Shown: positions 48,070-57,079 of the stretch, piece by piece | How positions within the stretch are numbered: position 1 is the first letter of the stretch | Layout of the letters: each line of letters begins with the position of its first letter | Assembly: GCF_000698595.1 (NCBI RefSeq) | Contig: NZ_JFHC01000002.1 | Coordinates: 1 to 64,000, forward strand | Reading direction: 5' to 3' | Origin: Caballeronia glathei | GTDB taxonomy: Bacteria > Pseudomonadota > Gammaproteobacteria > Burkholderiales > Burkholderiaceae | DNA: 64,000 bases | The notes under the pieces: generated by a model | What the model was told of the DNA's origin: nothing | Databases searched by the model: none | Seen by the model: only the letters and a program-made list of their open reading frames with translations | Position numbers and translations under genes: made by a program

Positions 48070-50032
48070 CGCCGCGACCCTTCGACGCAGCCGGCGCGCC
48101 CCAGCCGTATACCGCCAATCCTGGCGAGTCCGCTTGCGCTGATTGCGTGTCCGCGATGCCCTGGCGTGTGGTGTTCCGTTCGTCCGGCCCGGAGTGGCGC
48201 TGGTCGGCAACGAGGGCGGCGATCAGCGGCGCGTTCGCCTCGGCGTCCGGCGACATGGCGGTCACGACGGCCGTCGGCTTCGGATGCACGCTGGCGCGCC
48301 GCACGAGCGAATGGGCCTGCGCGTTCCTTGCATCGATGGCGAGCGCCCGGTTCGCGTAGCGCACCACGCACGTCGATGCCTTCGACGTCTCGCACGACCG
48401 GGCGCGCTGCAAGGCGGCGTCGCGCTGTCGTTCGAGGCGCGCCACCTGTTCAGCGAGCCGTTGAAGCTCCGGACTGCGCTCCTGGCTTGCGGAAAGGGCC
48501 TGCATCTGCTTGCGGGCGCTCGCGAGATCCTTGCTTCCGAGCGCGCGGTTGATCGCGACGATGTCGTCCGCGAGCGATGCGTCGTCGTCAGAGTCGGCGG
48601 GCGAAGCGGCTGCGGTGAGCTCGGCCGGTTGCGCGGACTTCGTCGCTGCCGATCTGGTCGGCGCGGCAGTTGTGGGCGCGGCCGGCTTCGTGGCGCGGGC
48701 GGCCGCAACGCGCGTAGTCGCGGGTGTGCGGGCCGGTGAGGGCTTCGTTACCGGGGACGCAGCGAGGGTGGTCGTGGCGAGTTTCCGGGTCGCGGGTGTG
48801 GCTGCCTTTGTCACAGGCGACGCAGCAACAGCGGTGGCCGCGGGTGCGCGCGCCGCGGGGTTTGAAACGGGGGCCGCTGCCACAGCCGTGGTCGCGGGGG
48901 CGCCGACAGCGGGAGCCGCAGGCTTCGCCGCCGGCGACGCAGCGAGGGCCGTCGATTCGGAGGCGGAGGCCTTCACCGCCGGGGCCGCAGCAAGAGCGGT
49001 GGCCGCGGGTGCGCGCGCAGCGGGTTTTGTAACAGGGGCCGCAGCCACATCCGTAGTCGCCGGAGCGCCGACAGCGGGAGCCGCAGGCTTCGCCGCCGGC
49101 GACGCAGCGAGGGCCGTCGATTCGGAGCCGGAGGGTTTCGCCGCCGGGGCCGCAGCGAGAGCGGTGGCCGCGGGTGCGCGCGCAGCGGGTTTTGTAACAG
49201 GGGCGGCAGCTACATCCGTAGTCGCCGGAGCGCTGACAGCGGGAGCCGCAGGCTTCACTGCAGGCGACGCGGCGAGCGCCGTCGATTCGGAGCCGGAGGG
49301 TTTCGCCGCCGGGGCCGCAGCAAGAGCGGTGGCCGCGGGTGCGCGCGCAGCGGGTTTTGTAACAGGGGCGGCAGCTACATCCGTAGTCGCCGGAGCGCCG
49401 ACAGCGGGAGCCTCCGGCTTCACTGCCGGCGACGCAGCGAGCACCGTCGATGCGGGCGTGGCGGACTTCGTCGGCGGGGATGCGGCAAGCGTGGTGGCTG
49501 CGCGTGTGGCGGGTTTTGTGACAGGGACCGCAGCGACAGCCGTGGCCGAAGCGGGCTTCGTCGCCGGCAGCGGGCCATTCGACGCCAGCGACGCAACCGC
49601 CGGAGCGCTTGCCGGCGCCGCGGCAATCGAGCCCGCCGCGCGCTGCGCCGCCGATTCGTGCGCCTGCCGGATCGGCGGGTCGGCCTGCATGTAGAAGAAC
49701 GTCGCAATGAACAGACAAATCGCGCCACAGCCGACCAGCACGAACGTGCCCGCCGACGTGCGCTTGCGGTCGTGCTGCCAGCCGCCTTCCGCCGCCTCGC
49801 GGATGCTCGGATAGGTGCCCACCAGGCGCTTGCGCAGACGGCCGACGAGCCAGTTGCGCAAGCGCCTCTTCGGCACCTCGTCGTCGATCACGGGCTCGGC
49901 ACCCGAGGTGAAGATCGCGCCGTCGCGATCGGCGCCGCAATGCGGACATCTCTCTTCGACCGACTTCGACGTGCCGCCGCAGCGGCCGCAAATGACGGTA
50001 TCGAGCGAAAAGGAATGGTCTGTACGAATCAT
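48059..50032 (-). CDS. Zinc-ribbon, single-pass membrane protein with long Ala/Pro/Thr repeat region
   Basis: A 657-residue protein of unknown function. The N terminus is a zinc ribbon with four Cys (C15, C18, C29, C32: VICGRCGG and ERCPHCG). A basic stretch (about 60-85) and one membrane helix (about 90-112, TFVLVGCGAICLFIATFFYM) follow. Residues about 130-460 are a low-complexity linker rich in Ala, Pro, Thr, Lys and Val, made of 55-residue tandem repeats. The C-terminal part (about 480-657) has an acidic segment, an amphipathic, possibly coiled-coil or TPR-like helix pair (LQRLAEQVARLERQRDAALQ), and a disordered tail. The topology suggests a cytoplasmic zinc ribbon and a long spacer reaching across the periplasm. 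ATG at 50032 is chosen because the zinc ribbon then begins within 15 residues. A longer frame to 50137 is less likely. The 3' end lies in tandem repeats. Confidence 0.75.
   Translation of the reverse strand: MIRTDHSFSLDTVICGRCGGTSKSVEERCPHCGADRDGAIFTSGAEPVIDDEVPKRRLRNWLVGRLRKRLVGTYPSIREAAEGGWQHDRKRTSAGTFVLVGCGAICLFIATFFYMQADPPIRQAHESAAQRAAGSIAAAPASAPAVASLASNGPLPATKPASATAVAAVPVTKPATRAATTLAASPPTKSATPASTVLAASPAVKPEAPAVGAPATTDVAAAPVTKPAARAPAATALAAAPAAKPSGSESTALAASPAVKPAAPAVSAPATTDVAAAPVTKPAARAPAATALAAAPAAKPSGSESTALAASPAAKPAAPAVGAPATTDVAAAPVTKPAARAPAATALAAAPAVKASASESTALAASPAAKPAAPAVGAPATTAVAAAPVSNPAARAPAATAVAASPVTKAATPATRKLATTTLAASPVTKPSPARTPATTRVAAARATKPAAPTTAAPTRSAATKSAQPAELTAAASPADSDDDASLADDIVAINRALGSKDLASARKQMQALSASQERSPELQRLAEQVARLERQRDAALQRARSCETSKASTCVVRYANRALAIDARNAQAHSLVRRASVHPKPTAVVTAMSPDAEANAPLIAALVADQRHSGPDERNTTRQGIADTQSAQADSPGLAVYGWGAPAASKGRGEAH
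48790..49640. repeat. In-frame 165-bp tandem repeats within the membrane-protein gene
   Basis: The same segment (CGGG, then TTTTGT or a variant, then AACAG) recurs at 48856, 49021, 49186 and 49351, exactly 165 bases apart, and a degenerate copy is at 49510 (159 bases). The 165-base period equals 55 codons, so copy-number change keeps the reading frame. The middle copies are nearly identical and the outer ones have diverged. Confidence 0.9.
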
Positions 50033-50410
50033 GGCGGCCCCGATGGGTTTTCGCCCGGCGTCGATGATGCCCGGGCGCAACGATTCTCGCGGCGAGAATA
50101 CCTCAGCAGAACAAAAGAGCGTCGTACTAACGGACAATTTTGTGTGTGAGGCGTGCTTTTCCCGGCGGTCTGTTGTTGTTTCGCAGCAAGGCTCCCGCCT
50201 CGCTTACGTCACATGATTCTCGGGCGCAGCGGCCGAGCGGAACTAGCGGATCGCGCACATTCAATCATCTGAATTGATGCGATGCGCGCTGTGGCACCAG
50301 CGAAAATTGAGCGCGCGACTGCGCGCCTTCGCTGGCGGTGGCGAGCGTGCAATCTGAATCGGGGGAGTTGAAACGCGGATCCGAAGGAAGAGAACGAAGC
50401 GGAAAGCGGC
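50033..50410. other. Intergenic region between the repeat-protein gene and tRNA-Leu
   Basis: These 378 bases are downstream of the minus-strand tRNA and upstream of the repeat-protein gene. A GCGCGC-4-GCGCGC hairpin near 50308-50323, followed on the minus strand by TCAATTTT, is a weak candidate for the tRNA terminator. No gene or attachment-site duplication of the tRNA end is seen. Confidence 0.45.
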
Positions 50411-50495
50411 TGGTGCCCAGGGCCGGAATCGAACCGGCACGCCTTGCGGCGGGGGATTTTGAGTCCCCTGCGTCTACCAATTTCACCACCTGGGC
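50411..50495 (-). tRNA. tRNA-Leu (CAA anticodon)
   Basis: The 85-base gene on the minus strand begins GCCCAGG, pairs with CCTGGGC at the 3' end, and encodes CCA. The anticodon stem is GGGGA/TCCCC with loop CTCAAAA, giving anticodon CAA (reads UUG). A type II variable arm and the T-loop GGTTCGAATCC are present, as expected for leucine tRNA. Confidence 0.97.
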
Positions 50496-50626
50496 ATTCC
50501 GTACATCGCTGCCTTGCCGGGCGCGGATTGAAAACCGCAAAAATCCGGTTCGCGCCAGCGGGCAAGTCAGCGATTATGTCGGATTTCGAGGGCGGCGGCA
50601 AGCGCGCCGCCCCGCACGACTTGGGC

Positions 50627-51784
50627 TCACTGGCTCAGGTACGTGAACTTGCCGTCCTTGATCACGCCCATCACGCTTGCCCGCTGATCGAGACCGACGT
50701 GATCGGTCTGGCTCGTGTTGACCACGCCGTTCGGCACGACGAGCTCGTGCGCGTGCTCGAGCTCCGAGCGCAACGCCACGCGAAACGCCTGCGTGCCGGG
50801 CTGCCCGGCCTTCAGCGCACGCGCGACGGCGTCCTGCAGGCGCGGATAGACGCCCGCCGCATCGCCCGCGAACTGGGTGACGGTGCCCGGGCCGTACTTC
50901 GCCTCGTAGGCGTTCACGAACGCGAGCGCCGCCTTTTTTGACGGATGATCGGCCGGCAGCGTGCGCGCGACGACCACCGGCTGCGTCGGGAACAGCGTGC
51001 CTTCGACATCCTTCCCGCCGAGCTTGATGAACTCGGGCGTCGCGATGCCGTGCGTCTGGTAGATCGCGCCCTTGTAGCCGCGCTCGACGAGCGTGCGCTG
51101 CGGCAGCACGGTCGGCGTCCCGGCGCCGGCGATCAGCACCGCGTCGGGTTTGGCCGCCATCAGCTTCAGGATCTGGCCCGTGACGCTCGCGTCGGTGCGG
51201 TTGAAGCGCTCGCTCGCGACGATCTTGATATGCCGCAGCTCGGCAAACTTCGAGAACTCGTTGAACCAGCTGTCGCCGTAGCTGTCCGCGAAACCGATGA
51301 AACCGACCGTCTTCACGCCGTGATTGGCCATGTAGCGCGTCATCACGTCGGCCATCGCGCGGTCGGTCTGCGCCATCTTGAACGCCCACACCTTCTTGCC
51401 TTCCTGCGGCTCGACGACCGAGGCCGAGCCGATCAGCGTGATCATCGGCGTCTCGTATTCGGCGACCGGATCGAGCGCCGCCAGCGCCGCCGGCGTGATG
51501 TTCGGGCCGACGATCACGTCGACCTTGTCCTCGGTGATCAGCTTGCGGATGTTGCGCACGGCGGCGCCGGGGTCGGAGCCGTCGTCGAGAATCAGGTACT
51601 GCGCTTCTTGACCGGCGATCGTTTTCGGCCACATCAGCATCGCGTTCTTGCTGGTGATGCCGATCGCGGCCGCGGGGCCGGTGCTCGACAAATCGACGCC
51701 GACCTTGATCTGGGCGTGAGCGGCCACGCTGAAGGCGGCAAATGCGCACAAGGCAAGGCGGCGCATGGACTTCGACAACGTCAT
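50627..51784 (-). CDS. Orphan branched-chain amino acid-type ABC substrate-binding protein
   Basis: A 385-residue Peripla_BP_6 protein with a Sec signal (MTLSKSMRRLALCAFAAFSVAAHA, cleavage near residue 24). The mature part starts QIKVGVDLSSTGPAAAIG and continues with GSDPGAAVRNIRKLITEDKVDVIVGP. The LivK-like fold is clear, but no permease or ATPase gene adjoins it, so it either uses LivHMGF at 38-41 kb or another transporter. The ligand could be an amino acid, aromatic acid or amide. It is on the same strand as tRNA-Leu and downstream of the CysB-like gene by 75 bases. Confidence 0.9.
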   Translation of the reverse strand: MTLSKSMRRLALCAFAAFSVAAHAQIKVGVDLSSTGPAAAIGITSKNAMLMWPKTIAGQEAQYLILDDGSDPGAAVRNIRKLITEDKVDVIVGPNITPAALAALDPVAEYETPMITLIGSASVVEPQEGKKVWAFKMAQTDRAMADVMTRYMANHGVKTVGFIGFADSYGDSWFNEFSKFAELRHIKIVASERFNRTDASVTGQILKLMAAKPDAVLIAGAGTPTVLPQRTLVERGYKGAIYQTHGIATPEFIKLGGKDVEGTLFPTQPVVVARTLPADHPSKKAALAFVNAYEAKYGPGTVTQFAGDAAGVYPRLQDAVARALKAGQPGTQAFRVALRSELEHAHELVVPNGVVNTSQTDHVGLDQRASVMGVIKDGKFTYLSQ

Positions 51785-51859
51785 GGAAGGTCTCTCCGTG
51801 GCGGAAGGTTAAAAACGTGTTGTTGACGGGTTGTTTTGACGAATGAAGGGGCCGGCCGG

Positions 51860-52801
51860 TCAGAGCTCGTAGCTTTCGTGCTCACCGGAAAGCGCCTGTT
51901 CGATGAGCTTGCGGTTCATGGACGGCGAAAGCAGCTCGACGAGCGTGTATACATAACTGCGCAGATACGCGCCCTGCTTGAGCGCGAGGCGCGTCACGTT
52001 GGTCCCGAACAGGTGGCCGACCGGCATCGCGCGCAGGTGCTTGTCGCGCTCCGGGTTGAACGCGATGTCGGCCATGATCCCGACGCCGAGCCCCAGTTCG
52101 ACGTAGGTCTTGATCACGTCGGCGTCGATCGCCTCGAGCACGATATCCGGGGTCAGATTGCGCAGCGAGAACGCCTGATTGATTTTGGAGCGGCCGGCGA
52201 ACGCGTTGTCGTAGGTGATGAGCGGGTACTGGACGATATCGTCGAGCGTCAGGAGCTTGCGCTCGAGCAGCGGATGATCGGGCAGCATGACCGCGAGATG
52301 CTGCCACTGGAAGCAGGGCAGCGAGACGAGTTCCTTGTAATTGGTGAGCGCTTCGGTGGCGATCGCGATGTCGGCCTGGTCGTGGATCACCATTTCGGCG
52401 ACCTGCGTCGGGCTGCCCTGAAGAATCGACAGGTGAACCTTCGGAAAGCGCCGCTTGAATTCGGCGATGGCGGTTGGCAGCGAGTAGCGCGCTTGCGTGT
52501 GCGTGGCCGCGATCACGAGGTTGCCCTGATCCTGCGCCGCGTAATCCTTACCGACGCGCTTCAGGCTCTCCACTTCCTGCAGTATTTTTTCCACCGACGC
52601 CAGGATGATGCGCCCCGGCTCGGTCAGCGAGCGCACGCGCTTGCCGTGGCGCGTGAAGATTTCGACGCCCAGCTCGTCCTCCAGCTCGATGATCGCCTTG
52701 GAAACCCCCGGCTGTGACGTAAAGAGGGCCTTAGCGGCTTCCGTCAGATTAAAGTTCTGGCGGACGGCCTCACGCACGAAGCGGAACTGGTGGAGGTTCA
52801 T
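51860..52801 (-). CDS. cysB: CysB-like LysR-family transcriptional regulator
   Basis: A 313-residue LysR regulator. The N-terminal winged helix-turn-helix starts MNLHQFRFVREAV with NLTEAAKALFTSQPGVSKAIIELEDELG (about residues 18-45). The C-terminal effector domain resembles CysB/Cbl (THTQARYSLPTAIAEFKRRFP, then ATEALTNYKELVSLPCFQWQH). It is divergent from the sulfate-assimilation genes, which it probably activates in response to sulfur status through acetylserine or sulfate, as known for CysB. It could equally be a Cbl or SsuR-type paralogue. Confidence 0.9.
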   Translation of the reverse strand: MNLHQFRFVREAVRQNFNLTEAAKALFTSQPGVSKAIIELEDELGVEIFTRHGKRVRSLTEPGRIILASVEKILQEVESLKRVGKDYAAQDQGNLVIAATHTQARYSLPTAIAEFKRRFPKVHLSILQGSPTQVAEMVIHDQADIAIATEALTNYKELVSLPCFQWQHLAVMLPDHPLLERKLLTLDDIVQYPLITYDNAFAGRSKINQAFSLRNLTPDIVLEAIDADVIKTYVELGLGVGIMADIAFNPERDKHLRAMPVGHLFGTNVTRLALKQGAYLRSYVYTLVELLSPSMNRKLIEQALSGEHESYEL

Positions 52802-53015
52802 TTATAACCCATCCGCATATCAAAGTAATTTTTCAGTCGTTTGCTATATAAAGAAAGTTTATTACGATTTGTCCAATTTTTCCAATATCCATATCTGTAT
52901 TCGTCATTAGCAAATGAGCGTTCGATCTGAACGGCATTCGAAACGGCGGATCAATGGATATCACGGTGCGCGTAGCAGGACGTCCGCGCGAAACAAGAAA
53001 CCTTGGGGTCCCCGA
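52802..53015. promoter_or_regulatory. Divergent cysB-like / cysI control region
   Basis: This 214-base spacer is strikingly AT-rich compared with the genes on both sides, especially 52802-52910, with TATATAAAG near 52843 and many T-tracts. It must hold the start points of both divergent units and is the likely CysB-type binding region. Individual sites are not resolved. Confidence 0.65.
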
Positions 53016-54692
53016 ATGTACCAATACGATCAGATCGACCAGACCATCGTCGACGAACGTGTCGCGCAATACAGCGACCAGGTCCGCCGCCGGCTGTCGG
53101 GCGAATTGAGCGAAGAGGAGTTTCGCCCGCTGCGCCTGCAGAACGGTCTCTACATGCAGCGCCACGCGTACATGCACCGCATCGCGATTCCGTACGGCAA
53201 TCTGCGCAGCGACCAGATGCGCGTGCTCGCGACGATCGCGCGCGAGCACGACCGCGGCTACGGCCATTTCTCGACGCGCACGAACATCCAGTTCAACTGG
53301 GTCGAGCTCGAGGAAACGCCGGAGATCCTGCGCAAGCTCGCGTCGGTGCAGATGCACGCCATTCAGACGTCGGGCAACTGCATTCGCAACATCACCGCCG
53401 ACCAGTTCGCGGGCGTCGCGCCCGACGAAGTGGTCGATCCGCGTCCGTGGGCCGAAATCCTGCGCCAGTGGTCGACGTTCCACCCGGAATTCGCGTGGCT
53501 GCCGCGCAAGTTCAAGATCGCCGTGAGCGGGTCCGTCGAGGATCGCGCGGCCGTGCAGGTGCACGACCTCGGCGTCTATCTGAAGAAGAACGAGGCCGGC
53601 GAAGTGGTCGCGAGCATTCTCGCGGGCGGCGGGCTCGGGCGCACGCCGATCGTCGGCGCGGTGATCAGGGAAGATCTGCCCTGGCAGCACCTGCTGACCT
53701 ACTGCGAAGCCGTCCTGCGCGTCTACAACCGCTACGGCCGCCGCGACAACATGTACAAGGCGCGCATCAAGATTCTCGTGAAGGCGCTCTCGCCCGAGAA
53801 ATTCGCGAAGCAGGTCGAGGAAGAGTGGCAGCACCTGAAGGACGGCCCGTCGACGCTCACGCAGGAAGAACTCGACCGCGTGTCGAAGTTCTTCGCGCCG
53901 CCGGTCTACGAGAAGCTGCCGGGCACCGACGCGTCGTTCGAAAAGCATCTGATCGAAAGCAAGCCGTTCGCCCGCTGGGTGGAGCGCAACGTGCGTCCGC
54001 ACAAGGTGCCGGGCTATGCGTCGGTGACGCTCTCGCTCAAGCCGACGGGCATCGCCCCCGGCGACGCGACGGACAAGCAGATGGACGACGTCGCCGATCT
54101 GGCCGACGAGTTCTCGTTCGGCGAGATCCGCGTGTCGCACGAGCAGAACCTGATTCTCGCGAACGTGAAGAAGCGCGATCTGTACACGGTGTGGGAGCGC
54201 GCGAAGCAGGTAGGGTTCGCGACATCGAACATCGGCCTTCTGACGGACATCATCGCGTGCCCGGGCGGCGACTTCTGCTCGCTCGCGAACGCGAAGTCGA
54301 TTCCGATCGCGCGTGCGATCCAGGAGCGTTTCAGCGACCTCGACTATGTGTACGACCTCGGCGACCTGACGCTCAACATCTCGGGCTGCATCAACGCGTG
54401 CGGGCACCATCACATCGGCAACATCGGCGTGCTCGGCGTGGATAAGGACGGCTCCGAGTGGTATCAGGTGACGCTCGGCGGCGAGCAGAGCTCGGGCGCG
54501 ACCGGCGCGCACCTCGGCAAGGTGATCGGCCCGTCATTCTCGGCGGAGGAAATGCCGGACGTCGTCTCGCAGGTGATCGATACGTTCGTCGAGAACCGTG
54601 CCGAAGGCGAGCGCTTCATCGAGACGTTCAACCGCATCGGCATCGCGCCGTTCAAGGATCGCGTGTACGCGTCGCGCCAGGCGCACGCGTAA
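53016..54692 (+). CDS. cysI: Assimilatory sulfite (nitrite/sulfite) reductase hemoprotein
   Basis: A 558-residue siroheme/[4Fe-4S] reductase converting sulfite to sulfide. The ligands are C415 and C421 (CPGGDFC) and C458 and C462 (SGCINAC), the CX5C...CX3C pattern. The two ferredoxin-like repeats are seen in YGHFSTRTNIQFNW and SHEQNLILANV. No cysJ flavoprotein is next to it, so electrons probably come from ferredoxin or another reductase. ATG at 53016 (MYQYDQID) is typical. The upstream in-frame extension to 52914 looks like promoter DNA. Confidence 0.93.
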   Translation: MYQYDQIDQTIVDERVAQYSDQVRRRLSGELSEEEFRPLRLQNGLYMQRHAYMHRIAIPYGNLRSDQMRVLATIAREHDRGYGHFSTRTNIQFNWVELEETPEILRKLASVQMHAIQTSGNCIRNITADQFAGVAPDEVVDPRPWAEILRQWSTFHPEFAWLPRKFKIAVSGSVEDRAAVQVHDLGVYLKKNEAGEVVASILAGGGLGRTPIVGAVIREDLPWQHLLTYCEAVLRVYNRYGRRDNMYKARIKILVKALSPEKFAKQVEEEWQHLKDGPSTLTQEELDRVSKFFAPPVYEKLPGTDASFEKHLIESKPFARWVERNVRPHKVPGYASVTLSLKPTGIAPGDATDKQMDDVADLADEFSFGEIRVSHEQNLILANVKKRDLYTVWERAKQVGFATSNIGLLTDIIACPGGDFCSLANAKSIPIARAIQERFSDLDYVYDLGDLTLNISGCINACGHHHIGNIGVLGVDKDGSEWYQVTLGGEQSSGATGAHLGKVIGPSFSAEEMPDVVSQVIDTFVENRAEGERFIETFNRIGIAPFKDRVYASRQAHA

Positions 54693-54720
54693 GTCACGAC
54701 CCTAATCGAGGAATTTGCAG

Positions 54721-55266
54721 ATGGCTTTGATTATCAAGAACCGCGCCGTGGTGAACGACGACTGGACCGTTGTGCGTGCGCCCGCTGACGGCGCATTGCC
54801 CGCCGCCGGCGCGCTTGCCGCAGGCCGCGTGCTGGTGCCTTTTTCGCTGTGGAAGGAGCAGAAGGACGCGCTCGTTGCATCGCGCTCGAAGGATGAACTC
54901 GGCGTGTGGCTCGCGCCCGACGACGAACCCGCGGATCTCGTCGCCGACTTCGACAAGATTGCGCTCATCGCCGTGGATTTCCCGGTGTTCCGCGACGGCC
55001 GCGGCTTTTCGATCGGGCGCCTCTTGCGCGAGCGCTATCAGTGGACGGGCGAGCTGCGCGCGATCGGCGACGTGCTGCGCGACCAGTTGCTGTTCCATGC
55101 GCGCTGCGGCTTCGACGCGTTCGCGGTGCGCGAAGACAAGGACATCAACGACGCGCTGCACGCCTTCGACGAATTCAGCGAACACTATCAGGGCGCGACC
55201 GACAATCCGGAGCCGCTCTTTCGCCGCCGCGCGGCCCTCATCGCCGCAGCCGGAGCGTCGCGATGA
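54721..55266 (+). CDS. DUF934 protein of the sulfate-assimilation cluster
   Basis: A 181-residue protein of the DUF934 family, which is almost always found beside cysI and cysH in proteobacteria and is presumed to help sulfite reduction. The exact role is unknown. Segments typical of the family are VWLAPDDEPADLVADFDKIALIAVDFPVFRDGRGFSIGRLLRERY and ELRAIGDVLRDQLLFHARCGFDAF. ATG at 54721 is preceded by GAGGAA at about seven bases. The stop overlaps the cysH ATG by 4 bases. Confidence 0.9.
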   Translation: MALIIKNRAVVNDDWTVVRAPADGALPAAGALAAGRVLVPFSLWKEQKDALVASRSKDELGVWLAPDDEPADLVADFDKIALIAVDFPVFRDGRGFSIGRLLRERYQWTGELRAIGDVLRDQLLFHARCGFDAFAVREDKDINDALHAFDEFSEHYQGATDNPEPLFRRRAALIAAAGASR

Positions 55267-55985
55267 CACCCGAACTGCAAGCCAGGGTTGAACGGCTCGA
55301 CGCGCTGCTCGATTCGATCGCGCAGCGTCATGAGAAGGTCAAGCTAGCCAGCAGCCTCGCAGCCGAAGACATGCTGCTCACCCACGCCATTCTTTCGCGC
55401 GGCGTGGCGATCGGAATCTTCTCGCTGAACACGGGACGCCTTCACGCCGAAACGCTCGGCATGATCGATCGCGTGAAGGAGCGCTACGGCTACGAGATCG
55501 AGCAGTTTCATCCCCGGCCCGAAGCGGTCGAGGCGTATGTCCGCGATCACGGTCTCAACGCGTTCTACGAAAGCATCGACCTGCGCAAGAGCTGCTGCGG
55601 CATCCGCAAGGTCGAGCCGCTCAATCGCGCGCTGTCGGACGTGAGCGCGTGGGTGACGGGCCAGCGCCGCGAGCAGTCGGTGACGCGCACCGAGCTGCAC
55701 GAGGAAGAGCACGACGCGCCGCGTGGCATCGCGAAGTTCAATCCGCTCGCGGACTGGACGGAAGCCGACGTGTGGGACTACCTCAAGGCCTTCGACGTGC
55801 CGGTGAATCCGCTGCATGCGCGCGGGTATCCGAGCATCGGCTGCGAGCCGTGTACGCGCGCGGTCCGTCCCGGCGAAGACAGCCGCGCGGGCCGCTGGTG
55901 GTGGGAGTCGCGCGATACGAAGGAATGCGGCCTGCACATCACGAACATCCGGATCGTCGAGGAAGCACCCAGCTCGGCCATCTGA
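55263..55985 (+). CDS. cysH: Adenylyl-sulfate (APS) reductase, CysH family
   Basis: A 240-residue reductase making sulfite from activated sulfate. The Cys pairs C111-C112 (KSCCGIRK) and C194-xx-C197 (GCEPC) are the [4Fe-4S] ligands that distinguish APS reductases from the cluster-free PAPS reductases. The catalytic Cys is in the C-terminal ECGLH. This agrees with the absence of an APS kinase (cysC) in the cluster. It is translationally coupled to the DUF934 gene. Confidence 0.93.
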   Translation: MTPELQARVERLDALLDSIAQRHEKVKLASSLAAEDMLLTHAILSRGVAIGIFSLNTGRLHAETLGMIDRVKERYGYEIEQFHPRPEAVEAYVRDHGLNAFYESIDLRKSCCGIRKVEPLNRALSDVSAWVTGQRREQSVTRTELHEEEHDAPRGIAKFNPLADWTEADVWDYLKAFDVPVNPLHARGYPSIGCEPCTRAVRPGEDSRAGRWWWESRDTKECGLHITNIRIVEEAPSSAI

Positions 55986-56090
55986 CGGCGAAGGCGCACG
56001 GATGATGCGCCGCCGGATCAAACCCTCTGTCATTGAACGCAGCGTCTTCGCCACAAGCTGAATGCGATGCAAAAAAAAGGATCGACGAAC

Positions 56091-57053
56091 ATGAGCACTA
56101 CGCTCGACTCAACCGTCATCGCCCCGATCGCCAATAAGGCGACCCGGATGGACCACCTCGACTGGCTCGAAGCCGAGTCGATCCACATCCTGCGCGAACT
56201 CGTCGCCGAGTGCAGCAAGCCGGCGCTCCTGTTCTCGGGCGGCAAGGATTCCGTCGTCGTGCTGCATCTCGCGCTGAAGGCGTTCGGCCTCGGCGCCGGC
56301 CGCAAGACGCAGCTGCCGTTTCCGCTGGTTCACATCGACACCGGTCACAATTTCGACGAAGTGATCGATTTCCGCGACCGCCGTGCGAAGGAGATTGGTG
56401 CGGAACTGGTGGTCGGGCATGTCGAGGACTCGATCAGGAAGGGCACCGTTCGCCTGCGCCGCGAGACGGACTCGCGCAACGCCGCGCAAGCGGTGACGCT
56501 CCTGGAGACCATCGAGCAATACGGCTACACGGCGATGATCGGCGGCGCGCGCCGCGATGAAGAAAAGGCGCGTGCGAAGGAGCGCATCTTCTCGTTTCGC
56601 GACGAATTCGGCCAATGGGACCCGAAGGCCCAGCGGCCGGAACTGTGGAGCATCTATAACGCGCGCCTGCATGCGGGCGAGCACCTGCGCGTGTTCCCGA
56701 TCTCGAACTGGACCGAGCTCGACGTGTGGCAGTACATCGCCCGCGAGAAGCTCGAACTGCCGTCGATCTATTACGCACATGAGCGCGAGATCATTCGCCG
56801 CAATGGATTGCTCGTGCCGCTCACGCCGCTCACGCCGCTGCGCGAAGGCGAAACCGCCGAAGTCGCGCAAGTGCGCTTCCGCACCGTCGGCGACATCAGC
56901 TGCACATGCCCGGTTGCAAGCGATGCGGACGACGTCGAGAAGATCATCGCGGAGACGGCCGTGACGGAAATCACGGAGCGCGGCGCCACGCGGATGGACG
57001 ACCAGGCATCGGAAGCCGCGATGGAACAGCGCAAGAAGCAAGGTTATTTCTAA
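56091..57053 (+). CDS. cysD: Sulfate adenylyltransferase subunit 2
   Basis: A 320-residue ATP pyrophosphatase-type subunit that forms APS from sulfate and ATP together with CysN. The PP-loop is LFSGGKDSVVVLHLALKAF (about residues 43-61), followed by HIDTGHNFDEVI and the GGARRDEEKARAKERIFSFRD segment. ATG at 56091 was chosen because the upstream in-frame ATG at 56067 lacks a matching N terminus; AAGGA precedes the chosen start. It lies about 105 bases after cysH and 26 bases before cysN. Confidence 0.95.
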   Translation: MSTTLDSTVIAPIANKATRMDHLDWLEAESIHILRELVAECSKPALLFSGGKDSVVVLHLALKAFGLGAGRKTQLPFPLVHIDTGHNFDEVIDFRDRRAKEIGAELVVGHVEDSIRKGTVRLRRETDSRNAAQAVTLLETIEQYGYTAMIGGARRDEEKARAKERIFSFRDEFGQWDPKAQRPELWSIYNARLHAGEHLRVFPISNWTELDVWQYIAREKLELPSIYYAHEREIIRRNGLLVPLTPLTPLREGETAEVAQVRFRTVGDISCTCPVASDADDVEKIIAETAVTEITERGATRMDDQASEAAMEQRKKQGYF

Positions 57054-57079
57054 GCACCACGCCAAACGGAAAACAGATC

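Noticed and set aside
48510-49694. A plus-strand frame of Ala/Gly/Val repeats through the minisatellite.
   Set aside because: The 165-bp repeats stay open on both strands. Only the minus-strand frame has a zinc ribbon, membrane helix and structured C terminus.
50411-50495. tRNA-Leu as an integration site of a genomic island.
   Set aside because: I see no integrase gene, no repeat of the tRNA 3' end nearby and no foreign composition on either side.
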